In this document: one piece after another, positions 54,607-62,474 of the stretch
How positions within the stretch are numbered: position 1 is the first letter of the stretch
Layout of the letters: each line of letters opens with the position of its first letter
Assembly: GCF_000961095.1 (NCBI RefSeq)
Contig: NZ_CP011058.1
Coordinates: forward strand, 2,442,501-2,506,500
Direction of reading: 5' to 3'
Origin: Paenibacillus beijingensis
GTDB lineage: Bacteria; Bacillota; Bacilli; Paenibacillales; Paenibacillaceae
DNA: 64,000 nucleotides
Translations under genes and position numbers: made by a program
Notes under the pieces: generated by a model
Databases searched by the model: none
Told to the model about the DNA's origin: nothing
What the model saw: only the letters and a program-made list of their open reading frames with translations

Positions 54607-56802
54607 ATGTTTTGGCCCACACCACAGGATTACAGGGAAGCGATCCAACATCCGCAAATTTGTTTCCAGGACCTGGAGCTTCAGTCCGGCCTCCCTGAAT
54701 TGGATAAGCTTGGGCTGCCTCGCCCCATTTCGGGCGGTTATGCCAGTGTTTACAGAATAAAGTGCGGAAAGACGGAATGGGCGGTCAGGTGCTTTACCAA
54801 TAACGTGAAGGATCAAAAGGTCCGTTACGATGCCATTAGCTTGCATTTAAGCTCCGTTAATCTCCCTTATATCGTCCCTTTTGAGTACCTCGCTGAAGGC
54901 ATAAAAATTAACGGCACTTGGTTTCCTGTCGTAAAAATGCTGTGGGTTGAGGGAGAAACGCTGCTTCATTATATTCAAAGAAATTTGCATAACGCTGAAA
55001 TGTTAAAAAGTCTGGCAGATAAATGGCTAAAAATGATTCATGAGCTGCACATGGTCAATATTGCGCATGGTGACCTGCAGCATGGCAACATATTGATTCA
55101 CCGTGAAGAAATTATTCTGATCGATTATGACGGTATGTATGTACCCGGCTTAAACGGCATGCAAAGCAACGAGCTCGGTCATAGAAATTATCAGCACCCC
55201 GGAAGAAACGAAGAGCATTTTGGGCCGTACATCGATAACTTTTCAGCGTGGGTCATTTTGGTTTCAATATGGGCCGTTTGTGCGGATGCTTCAGTATGGA
55301 ATTCGCTTGGCGCGGGGGAGGCTGAAGAAAGTCTCCTCTTTCGGCAGAAAGACTTTGTCTCGCCGGGCACATCGCGCGCTTTTGAATTTCTGGATCTTGT
55401 TACGGATGAAAAGTTGCGTTCTCTGGTAAACTCCTTTCGTGATGTCATGGCAATCGAAGTACCGAAGGTGCCTCGGCCCCCTAATCCCGAATCGCAGGTT
55501 GATGCCGTCCATCCGCAAACCGCATCGGTCTCTGCCGTCTTCGCAACGAAATTTATGACTTGTCTAAGAGCCTTCTCGGATTGGCAAGCGAATAAGAAGC
55601 GCTCAGCCGCTGTCCAATCGCAACCCGAAACATCGTATCCTGTTGGTTCGTCGTGGGTACTGGATTATCTCGCAACGGAAGCAGTACCTTGCAAGCCTCT
55701 GCGAACCTATGGGTTTGTGTTGGAAAGAACCGTTTCATTCGTGGGTCTAACCGCTATGGCATTGGCTGTAACGGTTATGTACGGAAATGCTCCGGTTACC
55801 GTTTTCGTATCCTGCACTGCGTTGGGTCTAGGGGCCCAGATGGCCTTTTTAAGCTGGTGTTATAGGAGGCTTCCCACGGTTAAGAAAAAAAGAACCGCAT
55901 CTGGAAAAATAAAGGAACTGCAAGATGCAGCTTCCGAACTGACAAGCGAACTGAATAAAATCAACGATAGAAAGCAAAGGTTTAGGCAAATGGAGGAAAA
56001 CAAGATCAATGATCTATTACGAAGGCAGAGGGAAGTATCGGAACGAGAAAAGAATGAAACGGAAGAGGTAGAGAAGGAACTCCGGATTCATGTAAGCGAA
56101 ATCGCTCGTGAAAAACAAACCATAGATCAGGAGGAAAAAACGGAGCTTGCCGGCGCATTGGCCTCGTTCCAAAAAATTTGGCTGGAAGATCAATTAATGA
56201 AGCATAAGATCAGCAATGAAAAAATACCGGATGTTGACGATGACATCAAACGGCGTTTAAGATCGAGCGGAATTCGTACGCCGGCTGATTTTTTGGACAT
56301 CAATATATTTCAGTCCTATGGCCGCAAAAAAATTGAAAAGGTATATATGATCTTAAAAAACGGGGGCTCGGTTCATGTAGGAATGAGTCCAACCCAAGCG
56401 AAAGCGCTAATCAAGTGGAAAAAAAAGATGGAGCGCAAGTATAGAACCAATCTCCCCCAATCCATTCATCGTAATGAACTCATGGTCATAAAAACAAAAT
56501 TCAACGACAGGAAATCAATATTGAATAACGCAGAACAAACTTATAAAACCAGAGCACAGCACATGATAGCCAACATAAGGCAAACCTATCGTCCGGAGCA
56601 TGATCTCTTAAAGAGGGAACAAGATACCGCCAGAATCAACCTGGATAACGAACTCACCCAATTCGATAAGGAGATCGCTGACATAAATCAGCACCTTGTA
56701 GGGAAACAATGGGAGCTTCATCATCTGAGCAAGCAGCTCCATTCTTTTAAGGACGTTAATTTCTTGAGATTCTTAAGGAAGGTATTCTTTTTCAAAATCT
56801 AA
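54607..56802 (+). CDS. YegI-like serine/threonine protein kinase with membrane, coiled-coil and helix-hairpin-helix regions
   Basis: 731 residues. Kinase domain about 38-290: glycine loop ISGGYASVY (41-49), catalytic loop HGDLQHGN (154-161) and metal motif DYD (173-175). The usual beta-3 lysine is Arg61 in WAVRCF. Two transmembrane helices follow (about 376-393 and 397-418), then a long coiled coil (433-515), a helix-hairpin-helix-like region (about 539-605, DVDDDIKRRLRSSGI and GMSPTQAKALIKW) and a second coiled coil to about 705. The plan matches YegI-type kinases. The cytoplasmic tail may bind nucleic acid or assemble into filaments. Ligand and targets unknown. Confidence 0.88.
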   Translation: MFWPTPQDYREAIQHPQICFQDLELQSGLPELDKLGLPRPISGGYASVYRIKCGKTEWAVRCFTNNVKDQKVRYDAISLHLSSVNLPYIVPFEYLAEGIKINGTWFPVVKMLWVEGETLLHYIQRNLHNAEMLKSLADKWLKMIHELHMVNIAHGDLQHGNILIHREEIILIDYDGMYVPGLNGMQSNELGHRNYQHPGRNEEHFGPYIDNFSAWVILVSIWAVCADASVWNSLGAGEAEESLLFRQKDFVSPGTSRAFEFLDLVTDEKLRSLVNSFRDVMAIEVPKVPRPPNPESQVDAVHPQTASVSAVFATKFMTCLRAFSDWQANKKRSAAVQSQPETSYPVGSSWVLDYLATEAVPCKPLRTYGFVLERTVSFVGLTAMALAVTVMYGNAPVTVFVSCTALGLGAQMAFLSWCYRRLPTVKKKRTASGKIKELQDAASELTSELNKINDRKQRFRQMEENKINDLLRRQREVSEREKNETEEVEKELRIHVSEIAREKQTIDQEEKTELAGALASFQKIWLEDQLMKHKISNEKIPDVDDDIKRRLRSSGIRTPADFLDINIFQSYGRKKIEKVYMILKNGGSVHVGMSPTQAKALIKWKKKMERKYRTNLPQSIHRNELMVIKTKFNDRKSILNNAEQTYKTRAQHMIANIRQTYRPEHDLLKREQDTARINLDNELTQFDKEIADINQHLVGKQWELHHLSKQLHSFKDVNFLRFLRKVFFFKI

Positions 56803-56914
56803 GAATTTATAAGTTTTTTCGCTTATACTTATACTTTCTTAGATTTCACCGCGAAACGTACTGCCGCCCAATAAGACGGCGTTAGCCGTTTCTGCTTGAT
56901 TGAGGAGCATGACT

Positions 56915-56942
56915 AAAGCCAGCCGCAAGAGGCTGGCTTTTT
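56915..56942. terminator. Bidirectional terminator between the kinase and HD genes
   Basis: AAAGCCAGCC-GCAAGA-GGCTGGCTTT with T-runs on both strands. Confidence 0.88.
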
Positions 56943-57570
56943 ACGACGCTAACGCTTCCTTCGTAATCTGCTCAATATCGATAGGAGATCTGGATCCTTC
57001 ACTCACGATATCAGGTAAAATGTTTTGCAGAAAATAGTTAACGCAATGAAGCTTGATTCCTTTAATTTTGATAAGGGCACTTCGATACATCATGATGAAC
57101 TCTTTTTCTGTATTCCCTCGCTGCAGCTCTGCAAAGGCCTCGTAGATCTGATCGAGTTTATCGGCAACTTCCAATATTTTTCCTTCCACGGAATCGTCTT
57201 TGCCTTCCCGCAGTTGTCTGCGAAAGATGTGCTGAAACTCTTCCGGAATATGCTCGTCAATGAAATGAGCGACCATTCCTTCTTCTACTTGTTGCAGCAT
57301 GGCTCGAAGCTCCAGCGAATAGTGCTTCACAGGTGTTTTAATATCTCCGATAAAAATTTCACCGTAATCATGACTGCTCGTTATTTCGTACAGCTTTTTC
57401 CAATCTACAGCGACGCCATGACTTTCTTCAATATCCGCCAATGTTTTGGCATATTGAACGACCTTCCAGGAATGAGCGGATACACTATGCTCCTGAAATT
57501 TGAATTTACCCGGGCAGCGGATAATTCGCTCTAAATCGGTTAGCGATTGGAAATAAGTATGAATCCCCAT
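56941..57570 (-). CDS. HD-domain hydrolase, YfbR-like 5'-deoxynucleotidase
   Basis: 209 residues. Metal and catalytic residues in order: EHSVSAHSW (His near 28), SHDYGEIFIGDIKTPVK (His-Asp pair near 66-67, Glu and Asp following) and EVADKLDQIYE near 140. This matches the YfbR/HD_3 family, which removes the 5' phosphate from deoxynucleoside monophosphates. ATG 57570 is 10 bases from AAAGG. Convergent with the kinase gene. A nucleotide-depleting defence role is possible but unproven. Confidence 0.8.
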   Translation of the reverse strand: MGIHTYFQSLTDLERIIRCPGKFKFQEHSVSAHSWKVVQYAKTLADIEESHGVAVDWKKLYEITSSHDYGEIFIGDIKTPVKHYSLELRAMLQQVEEGMVAHFIDEHIPEEFQHIFRRQLREGKDDSVEGKILEVADKLDQIYEAFAELQRGNTEKEFIMMYRSALIKIKGIKLHCVNYFLQNILPDIVSEGSRSPIDIEQITKEALAS

Positions 57571-57700
57571 ATAGTGAATTCCTTTCATTGGATGAATGAA
57601 TTGCGCGATGTTATATGCAAAGTATAGACTCCCTTTGTTAAGGGATAATTAACTCCAGCAGGAAGTTATTACATTACAAATATTCGAGTTTAATAGTTTT

Positions 57701-57722
57701 GGTGACATCAAAACGGTCACTA
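57701..57722 (+). repeat. ssrA 3'-end repeat, copy 4 (short remnant)
   Basis: 22 bp matching ssrA positions 47372-47393 at 20 of 22 bases. Short enough to be doubtful alone; its place at the end of the AT-rich block supports it. Confidence 0.6.
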
Positions 57723-57932
57723 GCCATGGTTCACCTTCATTAAAATACAAAAGCCTTGACCAAAAATGGTCAAGACCCCATTTAGCGGACAATTAAGAAA
57801 AGCCCTACTTGACCATCTGGTATGTTGAATGGGTTTGTTTTTTTGCACTTACAAGGTCGCAAGCAGTTTGACGTTTCAATTGCCCTGCACCGTAATGGAA
57901 CGGGAATTTTCTCCTATAACCAAAAAATCAAA

Positions 57933-57962
57933 TTGCCGCATCCAATAATAGAGTGGTAATAT
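57933..57962 (+). promoter_or_regulatory. Candidate promoter of exporter operon 1
   Basis: TTGCCG, 18-bp spacer, TAATAT, about 60 bases before the GTG start. Confidence 0.45.
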
Positions 57963-58022
57963 TATGCAGTATAGCGCTATCAAATGGAACTTGAAAAGAA
58001 CCTTCAAAGGAGAGCTGGTGTT

Positions 58023-58820
58023 GTGCGGAAATATGCCGCCTATACGGTAACAACACTGAAAAACACACAGGTTTACAAGTTTGATCTGCTGTTGCGCGTC
58101 ATCAATTCATTCATTCTTGTTATCGCTTTTCGCGAAGTCTGGAAGGCGATCTACGCGAACGGAGATGGGCTTGCCGTATCGACGGGGGTCACTTCGCAAG
58201 AAATGCAGACCTATGCGATGCTGGCCGTCATCCTCTTTGCCATCATCCCTCCCTCCAACGCCTATGAAATCAGCGACAAAGTCAGGGACGGCTCGATCGT
58301 ATTCGATATGCAGAAACCGTGGGACTTTCAGTTGATGTATCTTGCCAGAGCGGCGGGCTCTTTTCTTTTCGGTATTCTCTATATCATCATTCCTCAAATC
58401 ATCGCCATCTTTTTGTTTTTTCACATTGACTATCCGACCGGACTGCAGGCTGTCGCTTTCGTGGTGAGCGTCCTGCTCGCTTTTCTGCTGTCCTTCCTGA
58501 TCAATTTTATCGTCAACATGACCGCGATCCTGTTTACCGAAATATGGGGGATCGAAGTGTTCAAATCCGTCGTCACCGACATTTGCTCCGGCGCGATGGT
58601 CCCGCTCTGGTTTTTCCCGGCCGCAGTCGGCCGCGTCTTGGAGTGGCTCCCGTTTCAGGGGATTTTCAACATTCCGCTTTCCTTGTTCATCGGGAAAATA
58701 GCAGGCTCCGCCATCTGGGAGCAGATTGCCTTTCAAGCCGGCTGGTGCCTGATCTTGCTGCTGTTCAGCCGGCTGCTTCTCGCCTGGATCGAGCGCAGGC
58801 TGGTCATCTCGGGCGGTTAA
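58023..58820 (+). CDS. ABC-2 type exporter permease, operon 1 subunit A
   Basis: 265 residues, six predicted transmembrane helices, ABC2_membrane_6 type (EISDKVRDGSIVFDMQKPWDFQ, split about residues 81-102, is a typical cytoplasmic segment). GTG 58023 lies 10 bases after AGGAGAG and gives a length close to its paralogue at 60820 (262 residues); ATG 57984 would put the ribosome site inside the gene. Substrate unknown. Confidence 0.85.
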   Translation: MRKYAAYTVTTLKNTQVYKFDLLLRVINSFILVIAFREVWKAIYANGDGLAVSTGVTSQEMQTYAMLAVILFAIIPPSNAYEISDKVRDGSIVFDMQKPWDFQLMYLARAAGSFLFGILYIIIPQIIAIFLFFHIDYPTGLQAVAFVVSVLLAFLLSFLINFIVNMTAILFTEIWGIEVFKSVVTDICSGAMVPLWFFPAAVGRVLEWLPFQGIFNIPLSLFIGKIAGSAIWEQIAFQAGWCLILLLFSRLLLAWIERRLVISGG

Positions 58821-58841
58821 ACCTTTGTAAAGGCGGGGTCT

Positions 58842-59648
58842 TTGTTGATCGGCAAATATATCAAGTTGTATGTTGAAATTCAGTCGGCCAATTTGCGCTC
58901 GCGCATGGCGTATCCGTTAAATTTCGTCATCGGCGTGCTGAGTATTACGTTTCTCGGGTTGTCTTTCATCCTGGTTTCCTGGGTCATCACGCAAAAGGTT
59001 CCGATCATCAACGGCTGGGGTACCTACGAGCTTATCTTCATGACCTCTCTCTGGAGGACGACGCACGGCATCTTCGTCGCATTGTTCGTCCAAGTCTGGT
59101 GGCTGGACTCGCTGATCCGGGGTGGCGAATTCGACCGCTACCTCGTCAGGCCGCTCAACCCGATGTTCTCCTTCGCCACGCACAGTATCCAAATTTACGG
59201 CTTCGGCGATATGCTGGCGGGCATCATCGGACTTGCCATTTCGATGGGACACATTCCCGGCTGGACGCTCGGAAAAATCGCGTATTTGCTCGTCCTCGTG
59301 ATTAGCGGCGCGGCGATCGAATGGTCGCTGCAGATGCTGATCGGCTGCATCGTGTTCTGGACGCTGCAGGGCGGGGCCATGCGCCATATTCTGGATCTGC
59401 TGCTGGCGCAGTTTACCCGCTTCCCGCTGTCCGTCTATAACGGCGGCTTGCAGGTTCTGCTGACGTTCATTTTACCGGTCGCATTTATCAGCTACTATCC
59501 TTCTTATTTCTTTTTCGGCGACCGGTCGAGCATCCCGTTTTCGCCCGTGTTGATGTACTTGACGCCGATAGTGGCGCTGCTTCTGGTCTTGATCACCTAT
59601 TATGTCTGGAAAAAAGGGTTGGACGTCTATAAGGGAGCGGGTACATAA
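58842..59648 (+). CDS. ABC-2 type exporter permease, operon 1 subunit B
   Basis: 268 residues with six transmembrane helices. The motif LIRGGEFDRYLVRPLNPMF near 86-104 is shared with the subunit B of operon 2 (LVQRGGFDRMLLRPMSVLF). Start TTG 58842 or TTG 58845 behind AAAGGCGGGG. Ends directly against the ATPase gene (stop and ATG adjacent). Confidence 0.83.
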   Translation: MLIGKYIKLYVEIQSANLRSRMAYPLNFVIGVLSITFLGLSFILVSWVITQKVPIINGWGTYELIFMTSLWRTTHGIFVALFVQVWWLDSLIRGGEFDRYLVRPLNPMFSFATHSIQIYGFGDMLAGIIGLAISMGHIPGWTLGKIAYLLVLVISGAAIEWSLQMLIGCIVFWTLQGGAMRHILDLLLAQFTRFPLSVYNGGLQVLLTFILPVAFISYYPSYFFFGDRSSIPFSPVLMYLTPIVALLLVLITYYVWKKGLDVYKGAGT

Positions 59649-60626
59649 ATGGATATTATCGTCGCGAAGAACCTGGTTCGGCAGTTTCATTCCAAACCTA
59701 AGCCGACAGGCTCATTCAAGCTGCTTAAAGCCATCTTCTCCTTTCAAAAGGAGACGAAGAACGTCGTCAACAATGTGACGTTTACCGTACGCAAAGGGGA
59801 TATCGTCGGTTACATCGGTCCGAACGGGGCGGGAAAGTCGACGACGATCAAGATGCTTTCAGGCGTGCTTGTGCCGACCTCCGGAACCGTTCATGTCAAC
59901 GGAATGGAGCCGCACAAGAACCGCAAGCAGCACGCCAGGCATATCGGCGTCGTGTTCGGACAGCGCACCCAGCTGTGGTGGGATCTGCCGCTCATCGAAT
60001 CGTTCAAGCTGCTCGGTAAAATTTATGACGTTCCGAAAGAGCGCTTTGAGCGCAATCTGGAGATGTTCACCGACATTCTCGACATGTCGTCTTTTCTCAA
60101 GACGCCGGTCCGGCAATTAAGCCTGGGACAACGAATGCGCGGGGACATTGCCGCAGCCCTGCTGCATGAGCCGGAAATTTTGTTTCTTGACGAGCCGACG
60201 ATCGGTCTTGATATTATGGCGAAGGAGAAAATCCAAACCTTTCTGCAGCAGATCAACAAAGAGAAAGAGATTACGATCATCTTAACGACTCACAACCTGG
60301 ATGATATCGAAAAATTGTGCCGCAGAGTAATCTTCATCGACAAAGGAAAAGTGCTGTTCGACGGCGGCACGGAGGAACTGGCGGCGGAGTTCGAAGGCCA
60401 TCGCTACCTCGTCGTTGATGCGCCGAATTGGGATGAAGCCGCCTGGAGCGGGCCGCCCGTCGAACGGAGGGAAAATAACCAGCTGTTCTTCCGGATCGAA
60501 GACGACAAGCAGGTCGCCCCGATGATCAAGCAGCTCACCGACCTGCTCGACATCCACAACCTGACCGTCCAGGAGCCGAAGATTGATGATGTAATCAAGC
60601 AATTGTATAAAAGAATCGAGCAATAA
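59649..60626 (+). CDS. ABC-2 type exporter ATPase, operon 1
   Basis: 325 residues. Walker A GPNGAGKST at 57-65, signature LSLGQRMRGD near 157, Walker B ILFLDEPTIGLD near 178 and TTHNLDD near 215. The last about 80 residues form a DUF4162-like C-terminal domain. The N-terminus has an insert (TGSFKLLKAIFSFQKETK) before the beta-strand leading to Walker A, shared with the operon 2 ATPase. Confidence 0.92.
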   Translation: MDIIVAKNLVRQFHSKPKPTGSFKLLKAIFSFQKETKNVVNNVTFTVRKGDIVGYIGPNGAGKSTTIKMLSGVLVPTSGTVHVNGMEPHKNRKQHARHIGVVFGQRTQLWWDLPLIESFKLLGKIYDVPKERFERNLEMFTDILDMSSFLKTPVRQLSLGQRMRGDIAAALLHEPEILFLDEPTIGLDIMAKEKIQTFLQQINKEKEITIILTTHNLDDIEKLCRRVIFIDKGKVLFDGGTEELAAEFEGHRYLVVDAPNWDEAAWSGPPVERRENNQLFFRIEDDKQVAPMIKQLTDLLDIHNLTVQEPKIDDVIKQLYKRIEQ

Positions 60627-60636
60627 CCGGAAAACC

Positions 60637-60675
60637 GGAATCCCTTTCTTGCCAAGGGGTTTGGGCCTTTTTTTG
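60637..60675 (+). terminator. Terminator of exporter operon 1
   Basis: An imperfect stem around TCCCTTTC...AAGGGGTT followed by a run of seven T. The stem is weaker than others in this window. Confidence 0.55.
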
Positions 60676-60697
60676 GACAGGGGCTCGAAACAGGCCG

Positions 60698-60726
60698 TTG
60701 ATTCACAGAACCGGTAATGTTACGAT
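60698..60726 (+). promoter_or_regulatory. Promoter of exporter operon 2
   Basis: TTGATT, 17-bp spacer, TACGAT, 94 bases before the first gene. Confidence 0.6.
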
Positions 60727-60819
60727 AGCTAACATGACTGGAAAGATAGAGGAATCTATGGGACTGAATTGCGAATCAATAATAGGAGATAGAGATTAAT
60801 TGGAGGTGAAGGAGGCCGG

Positions 60820-61608
60820 ATGTCGGCATACTACTATCTAGCAAAAATGCGGGTGCTTGCGACATTAGCATACCGCTTTGAAGTATTCGTCTCGATCGGC
60901 ACGAATGTAATGATGATGCTTGCAACGTTGTTTCTGTGGAAGACAGCGTTTCAAGGAGTTTCGTCCAGCATTTTAAATGAACAGCAAATGCTCGCGTTCA
61001 CGCTCATCTCGGTCGTTTTGTCATCGATGTTCGTATGCAACGTAGCCAATAAAATCAACCAGCAAATCCGCGAAGGCGATATCGCTCTCGATCTCGTCAA
61101 GCCGGTCAGCCTGCTCATGTGCTATCTCGCCGAAGACATTGGCAGTTCCATCAGTTCGCTTGTGAACAAAGCATTGCCGATGTTTCTTATGCTTGCGGTG
61201 TTGTTTCGCGTACCGCTTCCAGTCAGTCCCGCTGCTGCGCTTCTGTTTCTGGCAAGCGTGCTGCTGAGCTACGCCATTCTGTGGCTGCTTAGCGCACTTG
61301 TCGGTTTGACCGCGTTTTGGGTTACGGAGCTTGGGCCGCTTGAAGTGGTTAAAGATGCGATCGTCCGTATTTTGTCCGGCAGCCTGATCCCGCTGTGGTA
61401 TTTTCCGGGTTGGGTGCAGCATGTGCTCGCTTTCACACCGTTTCCGTATACATACCAGTCGCCGCTCGGCATTTATGTAGGGAAAATCGATTCGCTCGCC
61501 GCGCTGCAATCAATGGGGATACAGGCTGTATGGATCCTTATTTTGGGTTTGACCGTACATCGGGTATGGATCCGTGCCAAGCGTTCGACGATGGTACAGG
61601 GCGGTTAG
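60820..61608 (+). CDS. ABC-2 type exporter permease, operon 2 subunit A
   Basis: 262 residues, six transmembrane helices. Resembles the operon 1 subunit A along its length (QIREGDIALDLVKPVSLLMCYLAED matches KVRDGSIVFDMQKPWDFQ by position, and both have the SGxxxPLW[FY]FP motif near 190). AAGGAGG ribosome site. Confidence 0.86.
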   Translation: MSAYYYLAKMRVLATLAYRFEVFVSIGTNVMMMLATLFLWKTAFQGVSSSILNEQQMLAFTLISVVLSSMFVCNVANKINQQIREGDIALDLVKPVSLLMCYLAEDIGSSISSLVNKALPMFLMLAVLFRVPLPVSPAAALLFLASVLLSYAILWLLSALVGLTAFWVTELGPLEVVKDAIVRILSGSLIPLWYFPGWVQHVLAFTPFPYTYQSPLGIYVGKIDSLAALQSMGIQAVWILILGLTVHRVWIRAKRSTMVQGG

Positions 61609-61635
61609 TCATTGTTTGGAAGGGATGAAACCGGC

Positions 61636-62451
61636 ATGTTCGAAATGGTTAGACATCACGCTGTCGTCGCAGCTTTTTCACTAAGAATGGCGATTCAGCG
61701 GCAGCTTGAATACCCGCTGTTTATGTGCAGTTGGTTCATCATGAATCCGATTCAATGGTTTTCCGGTATCTGGATATTGCAGATTATCTCGACGCAATTC
61801 GCATCGTTAAACGGGTGGGACTTTTCTGAGCTGACCTTCCTTTATGGACTCGGGCTGCTTACCCACGGACTGTTCGTCGCGCTGTTTATTCAAACGTGGC
61901 ATATTGAGTCGCTCGTGCAGCGCGGCGGCTTCGACCGGATGCTGCTGCGGCCGATGAGTGTATTGTTTCAATTTCTCGTATCGAACTTCAACTTTATCGG
62001 GCTGACCGATCTGCTTCCCGGTGTTATCATTTTTGCGATTGGATGCTCGAAGGTGCATTTTGCGTGGACAGTGCCAAACGTGATCATGCTTCTCCTCGTA
62101 CTAGCTGGAGGAACGTTAATTCGAGCTTCTCTATTTATGCTGATGGGCAGCGTCGCATTTTGGACGAACGCGTCGCGCTCACTGACCAATCTTACGATGA
62201 TACTGCTGGATCGGACGACTGTATATCCGTTCACGATATATCCTCGTGCGTTCCAGATGCTGCTCACATTCGCGATTCCGATTGGCTTTATCAGCTTCTA
62301 TCCGGCTGAGGAGTTTCTTGGTCAGCCTCAGTCGATTTCGCTGCCGTTCGGCCTCGCCGTGTGGACGCCGATTGTCGGCGTGTTGATGTTTGCGTTCGCG
62401 CAGATCGTGTTCCGCCTCGGATTGAAGCGTTATGAAAGTGCCGGCTCTTAA
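61636..62451 (+). CDS. ABC-2 type exporter permease, operon 2 subunit B
   Basis: 271 residues, six transmembrane helices. Shares with operon 1 subunit B the GLLTHGLFVALFIQ[TV]W block near 73-87 and the GGFDR[MY]L[LV]RP loop. ATG 61636 follows GGAAGGGA; the frame is open from TTG 61612. Confidence 0.85.
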   Translation: MFEMVRHHAVVAAFSLRMAIQRQLEYPLFMCSWFIMNPIQWFSGIWILQIISTQFASLNGWDFSELTFLYGLGLLTHGLFVALFIQTWHIESLVQRGGFDRMLLRPMSVLFQFLVSNFNFIGLTDLLPGVIIFAIGCSKVHFAWTVPNVIMLLLVLAGGTLIRASLFMLMGSVAFWTNASRSLTNLTMILLDRTTVYPFTIYPRAFQMLLTFAIPIGFISFYPAEEFLGQPQSISLPFGLAVWTPIVGVLMFAFAQIVFRLGLKRYESAGS

Positions 62452-62474
62452 GACATGGGAGGAGACAAACGACG

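Larger units (their letters stand above)
51116..57700. mobile_element. ssrA-associated block 3 (XRE, DUF4386, vWA-PP2C-kinase, HD)
   Basis: AT-rich accessory DNA between repeat copies 3 and 4. Holds a signalling triad and several small genes but no integrase. The element status is inferred from the repeats. Confidence 0.45.
57571..58022. other. 452-base gap at the right end of the island
   Basis: It contains ssrA repeat copy 4 (57701-57722), a CTTGACCA-AAAA-TGGTCAAG hairpin (57755-57774) and the promoter of the first exporter operon. No gene seen. Confidence 0.55.

Noticed and set aside
47456..57700. Prophage
   Set aside because: No capsid, terminase, portal, tail, lysis or integrase gene is present; the content is toxin-antitoxin, metabolic and signalling genes only.
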